Origin: Modicisalibacter tunisiensis
GTDB taxonomy: Bacteria > Pseudomonadota > Gammaproteobacteria > Pseudomonadales > Halomonadaceae
DNA length: 64,000 bases
Assembly (NCBI RefSeq): GCF_020148005.1
Contig: NZ_JAGXFD010000001.1
Location: 1,732,556-1,796,555, forward strand
Reading direction: 5' to 3'
Positions 40,951-51,622 of the stretch are shown here, in pieces (the first letter of the stretch is position 1; every line of letters begins with the position of its first letter). The translations under genes were made by a program, and so were the position numbers. The notes under the pieces were generated by a model that did not search any database, was not told where the DNA came from, and was given only the letters and a program-made list of their open reading frames with translations.

Positions 40951-42801
40951 TCAGATCCAGAGTTTCTTCACCGGCTTGCCGCCGATGGTGAGATTGACGA
41001 TCGCGCGCGACACCATGATCGCGGTGAACATCGAGGTCAGGATCCCCAGCGACAGCGTCACGGCAAAGCCCTTGACCGGACCGGTGCCGATCGAGAACAG
41101 GATCACGGCCACCAGCAGGGTGGTGATGTTGCCGTCGAAGATCGAGGTGAAGGCGCGCTCGTAGCCGGCGTGGATCGCCTGCTGGATCGGCATCTTCGCC
41201 CGCAGTTCCTCGCGGATGCGCTCGTAGATCAGCACGTTGGCGTCCACCGCCATGCCCAGCGTCAGCACGATACCGGCGATGCCCGGCAGGGTCAGGGTCG
41301 CGCCGAGCAGCGACAGGGCGGCGACCAGCAGCACCAGGTTGATGCCCAGCGCGAGGTTGGCGACCAGCCCGAAGGCGCGGTAGCGGATCAGCATGAAGGC
41401 CACGACCAGCAGCATGCCGATCTCCACCGAGTGGATGCCGCGCTCGATGTTCTTGGCCCCCAGGCTCGGCCCGATGGTGCGTTCGGCGACGAAGTAGATC
41501 GGCGCGGCCAGCGAGCCGGAACGCAGCAGCAGGGCGAGCTCCTTGGCCTCGGTGGGCGAGTCCAGTCCGGTGATGCGGAAGCGGTTGCCCAGCGCGCTCT
41601 GGATGGTGGCCAGGCTGATGATGCCGCGCTCGGTGTAGTTGTCGCGCTTCTCGACCGCCTTGCCGTTCTCCATCACCGTGCGGGTGCGGGTCTTGTTGTC
41701 GATGTAGACCACCGCCATCGAGCGGCCGATGTTGGAACGGGTGGCCCGGTTCATCAGCGTGCCGCCGGTGCCGTCGAGGTTGATGTTGACCTGTGGGCGG
41801 CCGTTCTGGTCGAACCCGACGCTGGCGCTGGAGACGTTCTCGCCGGTGATGATCACGTCACGCATCAGCCGCGCGGTGCGCTGCTGATCGTTGCGGAACG
41901 GCAGCGTCTCGGTCTGCGAGTCGGGGGTGTCGGGACGCGCGGCGAGGCGGAACTCCAGGTTGGCGGTGGCGCCCACCACGCGCTTGGCGGCGGCGGTATC
42001 CTGCACGCCGGGGAGTTCGACGACGATGCGGTTGGGGCCCTGGCGCTGCACCAGCGGCTCGGCCACGCCCAGCTCGTTGACACGGTTGCGCAGCGTGGTG
42101 AGGTTCTGCTCCACCGCGTAGTCCTGAATCTCCTGGACCTTCTTCGGCGTCAGGGTCATCGCCAGGGTGGCGCCGCGTTCGGCGGCCTGGTCGGCGTACT
42201 GGAAGTCGGGGAACTGGCGACTGATGACGTCGCGGGCCTTGGCGCGATCCTCGGCACTGGCGAACGTGAAGGACAGCGTCCGACCATCGATCTGGGTATC
42301 GCGGTAGCGGATGCGCGCGTCGCGCAGGGCCTCGCGGATCGCGCTGGCGTTGACCTGCAGGCGCTGTTCGATGGCGGCGTCCATGTCGACCTCGAGGGCG
42401 AAGTGCACGCCGCCGCGCAGGTCGAGACCCAGGTTCATCGGCGAGGCGCCGAGGCTCTCGAGCCAGGCGGGGGTCGATTCGGCCAGGTTGAGCGCCACCG
42501 TGTAGTCGTCGTTGACCTGGCCGGCGACGATCTGGCGGGCCTTGAGCTGGTCATCGCCGCTGGCGAGGCGAATCAGGGCGCCGTTGGGCTGGGTGTCGAT
42601 GCGCTCGATGGGGATGTCGGCCTTGCCGAGGGCGTTGCGGATGCGCTCGAGCTGGCCGTCGTCCAGGGTGGCATCGCCACGGGCACTGCTGATCTGAACG
42701 GCGGGGTCTTCGGGGTAAAGGTTGGGTAGTGCATAGATCAACCCGACGACGATCACGAACAGTATCAGCAGATACTTCCACAGGGGGTAACGGTTGAGCA
42801 T
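40951..42801 (-). CDS. secD: Protein translocase subunit SecD
   Basis: A 616-residue SecD with a membrane anchor at residues 8-26, a large periplasmic P1 domain (about 30-440) and five C-terminal helices. The motifs LGLDLRGGVHFALEVD and GMAVDANVLIYERIREEL are diagnostic; the latter carries the Asp needed for proton flow. It works with SecF and YajC, both adjacent. Confidence 0.96.
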   Translation of the reverse strand: MLNRYPLWKYLLILFVIVVGLIYALPNLYPEDPAVQISSARGDATLDDGQLERIRNALGKADIPIERIDTQPNGALIRLASGDDQLKARQIVAGQVNDDYTVALNLAESTPAWLESLGASPMNLGLDLRGGVHFALEVDMDAAIEQRLQVNASAIREALRDARIRYRDTQIDGRTLSFTFASAEDRAKARDVISRQFPDFQYADQAAERGATLAMTLTPKKVQEIQDYAVEQNLTTLRNRVNELGVAEPLVQRQGPNRIVVELPGVQDTAAAKRVVGATANLEFRLAARPDTPDSQTETLPFRNDQQRTARLMRDVIITGENVSSASVGFDQNGRPQVNINLDGTGGTLMNRATRSNIGRSMAVVYIDNKTRTRTVMENGKAVEKRDNYTERGIISLATIQSALGNRFRITGLDSPTEAKELALLLRSGSLAAPIYFVAERTIGPSLGAKNIERGIHSVEIGMLLVVAFMLIRYRAFGLVANLALGINLVLLVAALSLLGATLTLPGIAGIVLTLGMAVDANVLIYERIREELRAKMPIQQAIHAGYERAFTSIFDGNITTLLVAVILFSIGTGPVKGFAVTLSLGILTSMFTAIMVSRAIVNLTIGGKPVKKLWI

Positions 42802-42829
42802 GGAAGCCCTGTCCTTGTTGCTGACGCGA

Positions 42830-42860
42830 AAAGAGCGCTGCCGGCGTGATGACCGGCAGC
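42830..42860 (-). terminator. Intercistronic hairpin between yajC and secD
   Basis: GCTGCCGG (42837-42844) pairs with CCGGCAGC (42853-42860). Read in the yajC-secD direction the stem is followed by GCTCTTTTCG. It may act as a partial terminator lowering secD relative to yajC. Confidence 0.5.
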
Positions 42861-42870
42861 GGGAGGCGGG

Positions 42871-43206
42871 TTAGAGGGACTTCAGGGTGCCCTTGGGCAG
42901 CACCGCCGCGACGGCGTTCTTCTGCACGTTGACCTCGGTGCCTTCGGCGATCTCCATGGTGAGGAACTCTTCATGCACCTTGGTGACCCGGCCGACCAGG
43001 CCCCCGCCGATGACGATCTCGTCGCCGTTGGCCAGGTTGCTGATCAGCTTCTTGTGTTCCTTGGCGCGCTTGGACTGGGGGCGCCACAGCAGAAAGTAGA
43101 AGATCAGCACGAAGCCGACCAGCAGAACGATCTGGGCGATGCCGCCGCCCGCAGCCGCACCGCCGCCGCCCTGGGCGTGCGCCTGTGAGATGAAGAAATC
43201 CAGCAT
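42871..43206 (-). CDS. yajC: Preprotein translocase accessory subunit YajC
   Basis: A 111-residue single-pass membrane protein associated with SecDF-YidC. One helix (IAQIVLLVGFVLIFYFLLW, residues about 24-42) is followed by RPQSKRAKEHKKLI and a small cytosolic domain. It is encoded between tgt and secD in the conserved queA-tgt-yajC-secD-secF order. Confidence 0.95.
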   Translation of the reverse strand: MLDFFISQAHAQGGGGAAAGGGIAQIVLLVGFVLIFYFLLWRPQSKRAKEHKKLISNLANGDEIVIGGGLVGRVTKVHEEFLTMEIAEGTEVNVQKNAVAAVLPKGTLKSL

Positions 43207-43301
43207 GGGTCAGTGTCTCCCGGAAGGTTGCGAAAAGGCTCTTGCCAAAGCGGGGCCGGGACGCGCGGGCCCCGGCCGGAAAAAGGGTTCCGCGGCGCGC
43301 G

Positions 43302-45534
<2,233 letters not shown>

Positions 45535-45650
45535 GAAAGCTCGCCACGAAGGCCGGTAATCGGGAGTCACGGGGCGTCGCCGAAGCGGCGGCGCATGAAT
45601 GAAACGGCGCAACATGATAGTCGAGACGCGCCGCGAAGTCAGTCCCGTCA

Positions 45651-45678
45651 TTGACGCGGCGGGGAGGACCCGTATAAT
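45651..45678 (+). promoter_or_regulatory. Promoter of tRNA-Leu
   Basis: TTGACG (45651-45656) and a perfect TATAAT (45673-45678) with a 16-nt spacer lie directly before tRNA-Leu. Confidence 0.8.
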
Positions 45679-45689
45679 TCTGCCCCGCT

Positions 45690-45776
45690 GCCGGTGTGGC
45701 GGAATTGGTAGACGCAGCGGATTCAAAATCCGCCGCTAGCGATAGCGTGTCGGTTCGAGTCCGACCACCGGCACCA
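45690..45776 (+). tRNA. tRNA-Leu(CAA), phage attachment gene
   Basis: An 87-nt tRNA with acceptor GCCGGTG/CACCGGC, discriminator A and encoded CCA. The anticodon loop TTCAAAA is flanked by GCGGA/TCCGC, giving anticodon CAA (leucine). A class II long variable arm (CGCTAGCGATAGCG) and T-arm GGTTCGAGTCC are present. Its 3' half from the anticodon loop onward is also the left attachment site of the inovirus, which restores an intact gene. Confidence 0.95.
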
Positions 45777-45815
45777 TGAAATCAAGCACTTAGCGGTTCC
45801 TTCCTTGGCTTGGTT
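45722..45815 (+). repeat. attL direct repeat
   Basis: From the anticodon loop of tRNA-Leu onward, 79 bp are identical to 57512-57590. After one mismatch (T/C) another 14 bp are identical. The integrase stop codon lies inside this repeat. Confidence 0.92.
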
Positions 45816-46836
45816 CTTCTTCTTTTTCTGATGTGTCTACATTCTGTCTACGGACCTTCGGCGCGAATTTGATGGCGTCGGCGAGGTGGTCCGGGGATAG
45901 GTGCGCATAGCGCATGGTCATCTGAATCGTCTGGTGTCCCAGGATCTTCTGCAAGGTTAATACGTCACCGCCATTCATCATGAAGTGGCTGGCGAACGTG
46001 TGCCTGAGTACGTGAGTTCGTTGCCCCCTGGGCAGCCGAATGCCGGCTTCCTTGATGGCGTCCGAAAACGGATTGTATCCCGTGGTGGGAAAGACGCGGC
46101 CGATCCTGGGGGCGTGCTCGACCAGGGCGTAGTAGAGGCCCTGGGGGAGCGGTATGGTCCGGTTGCGGCCGTTCTTGGTGGCGACAAAGGTGACGCGACC
46201 GTCCCGCAGATTTTCGGCGCGAAGGTACTGTGCTTCCGACCAGCGTGCGCCGGTGGCGAGGCAGAGCCGGGTGATCAGCGCGGCGTCCTGATTGGGGCGG
46301 CGTTCCAGAATGGTCAGGAGCCGGTCGATCTGGTCTTCCGTGAGGTAGGCGAGTTCGCTTTCGTCCAGGCGCAGAGGCTGAATGCTGGCGAAGGGGTTGC
46401 CCTGGTCCCATTCACCGAGGCGAATGAGCTTGTTGAAAACGGCCCGAAGGTGCGCCTGATCGTGATTGGCCGTGCTGGGCGAAATGCCGTCGGCAAGCCG
46501 CTTTTGACGAAAGCGAGCCGCGTCCATCGCGGTGATGGTTCGGGCGATGGGGTTGCCCATCATGTCGGCCAAGGCGTTGATCTGTGACAGGCGGCGCTTG
46601 CCGTCCTTGAGCGAGACGCCGTGAAATTCGTACCAGAGGGTAATGAGTTCACGCAGGCGACGATTGTCCCGCTTCTTGGGCTGGTAGGGCTCTCCGGAGG
46701 CAGCCTTGCCGAACACGTAGGCTTCAAAGCGCTTGGCTTCGGCCTTGGTGCGCAGGGTCTTGCGTATCCGTTTGCCATCGCGGCCATGGGGCCAAATATC
46801 GACACACCATCCCGTCTTGGTCTTCCTGATGCCCAT
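45790..46836 (-). CDS. Phage tyrosine recombinase (integrase)
   Basis: A 348-residue tyrosine integrase that inserts the phage DNA into tRNA-Leu. Catalytic residues are visible in order: R in LATGARWSEAQYL, HxxR in THVLRHTFASHFM, the second H in LGHQTIQMTM, and Y in RYAHLSPDHL. The N-terminal arm-binding domain begins MGIRKTKTGWCVDIWPHG. Its last codons lie within the att repeat, as expected for an integrase encoded beside its site. It is separated by only 2 bases from the replication gene. Confidence 0.93.
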   Translation of the reverse strand: MGIRKTKTGWCVDIWPHGRDGKRIRKTLRTKAEAKRFEAYVFGKAASGEPYQPKKRDNRRLRELITLWYEFHGVSLKDGKRRLSQINALADMMGNPIARTITAMDAARFRQKRLADGISPSTANHDQAHLRAVFNKLIRLGEWDQGNPFASIQPLRLDESELAYLTEDQIDRLLTILERRPNQDAALITRLCLATGARWSEAQYLRAENLRDGRVTFVATKNGRNRTIPLPQGLYYALVEHAPRIGRVFPTTGYNPFSDAIKEAGIRLPRGQRTHVLRHTFASHFMMNGGDVLTLQKILGHQTIQMTMRYAHLSPDHLADAIKFAPKVRRQNVDTSEKEEEPSQGRNR

Positions 46837-46838
46837 GC

Positions 46839-48137
46839 CTAAGCGGCTCTCCCCAGGAGTCGCCGTTCGATCAATCGTTGCTCGACCAGCTGGCGGAACT
46901 CGTCCTTGCCGATCCCGCGACGGCGGTAGTATTCGGCGAGGTCGTCCCACATGCCGGAGCGTTGCAGATACCGGATGGCTTCATGGGTGCGGAAGCCCTG
47001 CCGGGCGTAGATCGAGAGCAGGTTGCCGAAGGCCAGGCAGACGTTCTTTTCGTTGCCGAGGCCGGGTTCCTTGCGCTTGCGCTTGTAGAGGAAGTGAGGC
47101 GCGTGGGCGTAGAACCGGGCGTCGTCCTGGAACAGTTGCCAGGCGGGGTCGATGAGGTTGCGGCAGTGATCCAGCCGGTAGCTCTGCAGGGCGGAACGCC
47201 ACAGGCCGGTGAGGTGGGGCACGGTGTCGGTGAAGCGGGCAAAGCCGTGGCCCATGTCGAGGGATTCGCCGGTGTCGACGTTGCAGGGCACGCCCTGGGC
47301 GAACTCGCGGAGCACGGACTGGTGAAAGCGCATCTCGATGCGCCAGACGTCGGCGTCGGGATCGTAGGGGGTGTCGAGGGGATCGTCGCCGCTGGCCTGT
47401 TCCCAGATGCCCTGCCAGAAGTGCAGCTTGTCGCGGCGGTGGGCTTCGCGGGTCTTGTTGTAGAGGGCGCATTGCAGGGCCCCGGCGGTGCCGAACAGGT
47501 AGCTTTGCCCGTAGGCGTACTGGGCGGCGACTTCGCCGCTGGTGATCTCCAGATCGGACAGGCCGTTGAGCTTAGTGACACGCTTGGAGCGGGTGACGAA
47601 GCGTTCCATGAAGTCGCGGGGTGGCTGCCAGCCCTGGACGTCGAGGGCGAGATGCACGGCGCAGCCGTGAGGCTCGGCATGGGCCAGCAGGTGGGCGGCG
47701 ATGGTGTCCATGAACGCCTGACACTGGTCGGGGCTGCGCTCCTGAATGAAGTGGGGCGAGAGCTCGACCTTCACGTGCGTGCCGAGGGTGTCGACCTTGG
47801 TGTGCCGGGCCTGGAGGAAGACGATGACGCCCAGGTCGTTGTTCTGCAGGCGGTAGCGGAAGCCCGAGCCGGCCGCCCCGGCCCCCACCGACCAGACGTG
47901 ATCGAACAGCACCAGGGTGGCGCCCCGACCTTCCTGATAGGCGCTGATGATGTGATCGAAGTGGGCCAGACAGGGCTTGCCGGTGTAGAGCTGGCGGACG
48001 GTGTCGACCCCCGCGTTGAGCAGGCGGATGCCATCGAGTTCGCGCTGTCCCTTGGGACTGATGAACAGCGTCCCGCGTGCATCCTGTTCGCCACGTTGCA
48101 GTGATTCCCGTGAATAGCGTTCCCAACGGTGATTCAT
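46839..48137 (-). CDS. Filamentous phage replication initiation protein
   Basis: A 432-residue protein at the place of the Pf replication gene (PA0727 type), between the structural genes and the integrase. The sequence resembles rolling-circle initiators of the Rep_trans kind: AVHLALDVQGWQPPRDF, then ALYNKTREAHRRDKLHFW and VWRIEMRFHQSVLREF, which is the family's tyrosine/glutamate-rich core. It would nick the double-stranded replicative form to start plus-strand synthesis. Assignment rests on position and motif style. Confidence 0.78.
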   Translation of the reverse strand: MNHRWERYSRESLQRGEQDARGTLFISPKGQRELDGIRLLNAGVDTVRQLYTGKPCLAHFDHIISAYQEGRGATLVLFDHVWSVGAGAAGSGFRYRLQNNDLGVIVFLQARHTKVDTLGTHVKVELSPHFIQERSPDQCQAFMDTIAAHLLAHAEPHGCAVHLALDVQGWQPPRDFMERFVTRSKRVTKLNGLSDLEITSGEVAAQYAYGQSYLFGTAGALQCALYNKTREAHRRDKLHFWQGIWEQASGDDPLDTPYDPDADVWRIEMRFHQSVLREFAQGVPCNVDTGESLDMGHGFARFTDTVPHLTGLWRSALQSYRLDHCRNLIDPAWQLFQDDARFYAHAPHFLYKRKRKEPGLGNEKNVCLAFGNLLSIYARQGFRTHEAIRYLQRSGMWDDLAEYYRRRGIGKDEFRQLVEQRLIERRLLGRAA

Positions 48138-48210
48138 AAAAAACCCTGTGTCCGGTAATGATCGTTATTGGCCAGTAATCGCGGTGGTCGTTGTCACTCT
48201 GCGAGACGTG

Positions 48211-48966
48211 CTACAGGGCGGGTCTCGCCAGCGTATACAGCCCGATCCACAGCGCGAGCAGGGCGAAGTGACCCGGATACCAGGCGAGCCAGAGCGCACG
48301 CGGCGGGGCACTGAGCCGGGGCAGACTGGGCAGCGTAGGGCGTTGGCTGAGGATGAGCAGCGCGGCGACGGTGGCCAGGCTGACGGTGGCGTTGAGGGCC
48401 CCAGCATTGATGAGCGCGCCCAGGGCCAGCACGGCGAGTTGCGGCAGCGGATGACCCCGGTAGTGGAAGGCGGCCCAGAAGGCGGGCACCAGCAGCAGGC
48501 CGAGGTGGGCGTACTCGAAGTGATCGCCGACGAGCAGCCAGACAACGACGGCGACCAGGGCGGCGGAATAGCGGTACCAGACGTCCTCGAGGCGCTGGAT
48601 GGCGGCGACGGTGAGCAGCCCGGCGGCCAGGGTGAAGCAGACGTTGAGCCGATCGACCGATTGCACCGCGAGATAGGGCAGCTGGGCGGCCAGGGCGATG
48701 AGCAGGATGCGTCCGGCATAGCGCAGCGGGTCGCGGGTGTTGTGGCAGGCGTGCCAGGCGACCATCCCGGCGAACAGCGGGAAGGCGACGCGCCCGGCGG
48801 TGATCGCCCAGGGGGTGACGGCGGCATCGGCCGGCAGCAGGAAGCGGCAGGCATGCTCGACGGTCATGGTGACCAGGGCGAGCCATTGGGCCAGCGGCAC
48901 CCAGGCATTGCGGGCGGCATCGGGACGGGACAGGACGGCGGTATCAACCGTGGATGCGGTGGTCAT
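48211..48966 (-). CDS. TraX family membrane protein in an inovirus
   Basis: A 251-residue polytopic membrane protein (about 7-8 helices) of the TraX family, whose founding member N-acetylates F-pilin. Recognisable segments are AQWLALVTMTVEHACRFLLP, GRVAFPLFAGMVAWH, RILLIALAAQLPYLAVQ, LNVCFTLAAGLLTV, HLGLLLVPAFWAAFHY and LAWYPGHFALLALW. The start overlaps the secretin stop as ATGA, so it belongs to the phage assembly operon. The likely substrate is the phage major coat protein or host pilin; this is inference. Confidence 0.85.
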   Translation of the reverse strand: MTTASTVDTAVLSRPDAARNAWVPLAQWLALVTMTVEHACRFLLPADAAVTPWAITAGRVAFPLFAGMVAWHACHNTRDPLRYAGRILLIALAAQLPYLAVQSVDRLNVCFTLAAGLLTVAAIQRLEDVWYRYSAALVAVVVWLLVGDHFEYAHLGLLLVPAFWAAFHYRGHPLPQLAVLALGALINAGALNATVSLATVAALLILSQRPTLPSLPRLSAPPRALWLAWYPGHFALLALWIGLYTLARPAL

Positions 48967-50222
48967 GAGGTGGCCTCCAGGGTGGGCAGGACGGTGGCTT
49001 GCAGCAGGACGTAGAGCTTGCGGTGCTGGGCGCTGGTCGAGGTGTTCTCGAACAACCGGCCGATCAGCGGCAGGGACGACAGGCCGGGGACGCCGGAGGT
49101 CTGCTGGCTGGTTTCATCGCTGACCAGCCCGCCCAGGAGCACGGTCTGGCCGGAGCGAATCTGCACGGTGGTGGTGATGCTGCGCTGGTTGGTGATGATG
49201 TCGCTGGCCTCCAGCGAGTCCGAGAGGCTGTCGGCCTGGGTCTGGACGTCCATGATCACCAGCCCGGCCCCGGTGACGACCGGGGTGACGGCGAGACTGA
49301 CCCCGACGTCGCGGCGTTCGATGGTCTGAAAGGGGTTCTCGACGCTGGCGGCCTGGCCGGTGACGCGCCCGGTGACGAAGGGCACGTTCTGCCCCACCGA
49401 GATGCGCCCGGCCTTGCCGGAGAGGGTGAGGATCTGCGGCGTGGACAGGACCTTGGCCTGGCTGTTGCGCTCCAGGGCGTTGACGGCCAGCGCGAGGACG
49501 TTGCCGTCGAAGATGCCGAACGAGCCGCCGGGGGTGGACAGGCTCGAGCCGAGGTTGTTGGTGTTCACGCCCCCGGCGAGCCCGGCCCCACTTCTTGCCC
49601 GTCCCAGGGCCACGCCAAGGTCGAAGGTGTCGCCATCATTGGTCTCGAACAGGATGGCGCGGATCAGCACCTGGGGCCGGGTGACGTCGATGCGCGGCAG
49701 CAGGCGTTGCAGGGCCTGAATGCGCTTTTCATCGCCGTTGACCAGCAGGGCGTTGGCGGCGGGGAGTACCTGACTGGCGGCGTTGCCCTGGGCGGCGGCG
49801 GTGCGACGGTTCAGGAAGGCATCGACCAGCGGCGTGACGTCGGCGGCGCGCAGATGATCGAAGCGCAGAATGGTGGTGGTCTGGGGCGTGCGCGGGCCGG
49901 TGTCCAGGGCCTGGGTGAATTCGCCGGGGGCTGTGGGCGTCACGGTGGGCGGCTCGCCGGGGACGATCTGATAGCCGTGGGCCTCGAGGACGCCGCGGAA
50001 GAAGGCGGGCAACTCGTCATCGGCCACGTCGGGGGCGTAGACGGTCAGGGTGCCGTCCACCGAGGGATCGAGGGCGAGCGCGGTGTGCGTTTTTTCCGAA
50101 TACCAGCGTACGAAATCTCGCACACTGGCGTCCTGCATTTCGATGGGGACGGCGTAGGCCATCGCCGACAGCAGGGCGAGGACAACACCGACAACGCTGC
50201 GGCTAGCAAGTGATCTGCACAT
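48963..50222 (-). CDS. Phage secretin (pIV-like outer membrane channel)
   Basis: A 419-residue secretin through which filamentous virions leave the outer membrane. A signal peptide (residues 1-24, ending AMAYA) is followed by N0/N1-type periplasmic domains. The secretin domain contains AKVLSTPQILTLSGKAGRI, VGQNVPFVTGRVTG and the C-terminal signature SGVPGLSSLPLIGRLFEN. It is shorter than host PilQ and lies inside the phage operon. The ATG at 50222, behind AGGGAG, overlaps the zot end by 20 bases. Confidence 0.92.
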   Translation of the reverse strand: MCRSLASRSVVGVVLALLSAMAYAVPIEMQDASVRDFVRWYSEKTHTALALDPSVDGTLTVYAPDVADDELPAFFRGVLEAHGYQIVPGEPPTVTPTAPGEFTQALDTGPRTPQTTTILRFDHLRAADVTPLVDAFLNRRTAAAQGNAASQVLPAANALLVNGDEKRIQALQRLLPRIDVTRPQVLIRAILFETNDGDTFDLGVALGRARSGAGLAGGVNTNNLGSSLSTPGGSFGIFDGNVLALAVNALERNSQAKVLSTPQILTLSGKAGRISVGQNVPFVTGRVTGQAASVENPFQTIERRDVGVSLAVTPVVTGAGLVIMDVQTQADSLSDSLEASDIITNQRSITTTVQIRSGQTVLLGGLVSDETSQQTSGVPGLSSLPLIGRLFENTSTSAQHRKLYVLLQATVLPTLEATS

Positions 50223-51270
50223 GATCGGCTCCCTGTTCGAGGCGGAGGTGACAGGCGTCCACCGGGACGAGACGTAGCCCCTGACGGGCGAGGTCGTCGC
50301 TGGTGGCAGGCCGGTTGTCGCCATCACGAAGGCGGTAGGTGGTGGTGTCGCCGAGGCGCGCATAGCCGGTGATGCGGTAGTCGGCGAAGTGGGTGAGATC
50401 GACCGGCGCGGTGGCCGGGGTGGGGGCGTTGTCGGCGCGGGCGTCGACCTGATCGACGAGCAGCACCGAGGTGGTCAGCACGATGCCCAGAGCGAAGCCG
50501 ACCAGGGCGAGCAGCGGGCGGTTGAAGCGTTTCCAGTAGATGCGCGTCAGTGTCATGACGAACCTCAGATCGCGGGGCACGCGAAGGCGGCCATGGGTGT
50601 ACCAGGGCGGCAGCTGGGTGTAGGTGCCGTGGGGGTAGTGATCGGAGAACGCCTGCTTGGTGTCGTAGGCCGGATAGAGCGAACGGCCGGTGTAGGTCCA
50701 GCGCTCGACCACCAGCGAGGTCGGGGAATCGCCATACTTGACGATGCCCATGTGCAGCTTGGGCATGGGCACCTTGCCGCCGGCGAACAGCGACCACAGC
50801 GAGCCGATGAACGGCAGCGAGAGACGATCCAGGCGACGGCAGTAGACGACATGCTCGGCCAGCGCGACGCGGGCCTGCTTGTCCATGATGGAGAGGTCCT
50901 GGATCAGGAAGATGATGTCCCAACCCAATTTCCGGGCGTGGAGAAACCAGTTGATGACGTCCTGACGGCTCTTGTCGTTCCAGCTGCGGGCGTTGAACCA
51001 GGTGCCGCACTCATCGAGGACCAGCAGGCCGTTTTTCGCCTCGTCGTAACTCTCGGTGCCCCGGCCGATGGACTCGAGATCGGGCAGGGTGGGCTTGTCG
51101 GGAATGCGGTAGAAACGGGTCTGCTTGGCGGTCGGCCCGATCAGCTTGTCGAGCCGGATATCCAGGTTGGTGGCGACCTTGCAGCCCCGGTTGAGCTTGT
51201 CCTTGATCTTGCCGACGGCGACCAGAGTCTTGCCCGCGCCGAGTTTGCCGGTGACGACGTAGACGGCCAT
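50203..51270 (-). CDS. zot: Zot/pI-family phage assembly ATPase
   Basis: A 355-residue inner-membrane ATPase that drives virion extrusion. The Walker A is TGKLGAGKTLVA at residues 7-18, the Walker B region is LLVLDECGTWFNAR, and one membrane helix (about residues 250-270, LALVGFALGIVLTTSVLLV) precedes a periplasmic tail with two cysteines. It is homologous to Vibrio CTX phage Zot and M13 pI. Its start overlaps the stop of the preceding gene by one base. Confidence 0.93.
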   Translation of the reverse strand: MAVYVVTGKLGAGKTLVAVGKIKDKLNRGCKVATNLDIRLDKLIGPTAKQTRFYRIPDKPTLPDLESIGRGTESYDEAKNGLLVLDECGTWFNARSWNDKSRQDVINWFLHARKLGWDIIFLIQDLSIMDKQARVALAEHVVYCRRLDRLSLPFIGSLWSLFAGGKVPMPKLHMGIVKYGDSPTSLVVERWTYTGRSLYPAYDTKQAFSDHYPHGTYTQLPPWYTHGRLRVPRDLRFVMTLTRIYWKRFNRPLLALVGFALGIVLTTSVLLVDQVDARADNAPTPATAPVDLTHFADYRITGYARLGDTTTYRLRDGDNRPATSDDLARQGLRLVPVDACHLRLEQGADHVQITC

Positions 51271-51620
51271 CAGATCCCCCCGAGATTGACGAGCCGATCC
51301 TTGATGGAGAAGGCCCACACGAAGAACTTGGCCATTACCAGGGCGGAGACGCAGGCGGCGAAGTTGTCGGGCAGGATGCGGCCGATGCCGTCGGCGAGCA
51401 GCGCGGGCATGGACGCGGACAGCCCCTGGACCAGGGCGTCGATACCGCTGGCCATGGCGGTGATCAGGCCGAGGACCACGCCCACCTTGACCAGGAACAG
51501 GCCGAAGCGGGCGACCTTGAACCAGAAGTAAAAGCGCAGGAACAGCTTGCCGAAGTTGAGCAGCAGGGCTTCCAGCGCGGGGACCAGAAGGCGGGCGAGA
51601 CGAGCGAGAATGGCACCCAT
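51270..51620 (-). CDS. Minor coat protein, pVI-like
   Basis: A 116-residue hydrophobic protein with three membrane segments (about 8-22, 32-56 and 90-108). It is in the position of Pf PA0725 and M13 pVI between the adsorption protein and Zot. pVI caps the virion end that carries pIII. No domain is recognised beyond this; the call is from size, topology and place. It overlaps zot by one base and follows the pIII stop by two bases. Confidence 0.75.
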   Translation of the reverse strand: MGAILARLARLLVPALEALLLNFGKLFLRFYFWFKVARFGLFLVKVGVVLGLITAMASGIDALVQGLSASMPALLADGIGRILPDNFAACVSALVMAKFFVWAFSIKDRLVNLGGI

Positions 51621-51622
51621 GC

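Noticed and set aside
48963-50222. Interpretation of the secretin as host PilQ.
   Set aside because: It is shorter than PilQ, lacks AMIN domains, and overlaps zot and traX inside the phage.
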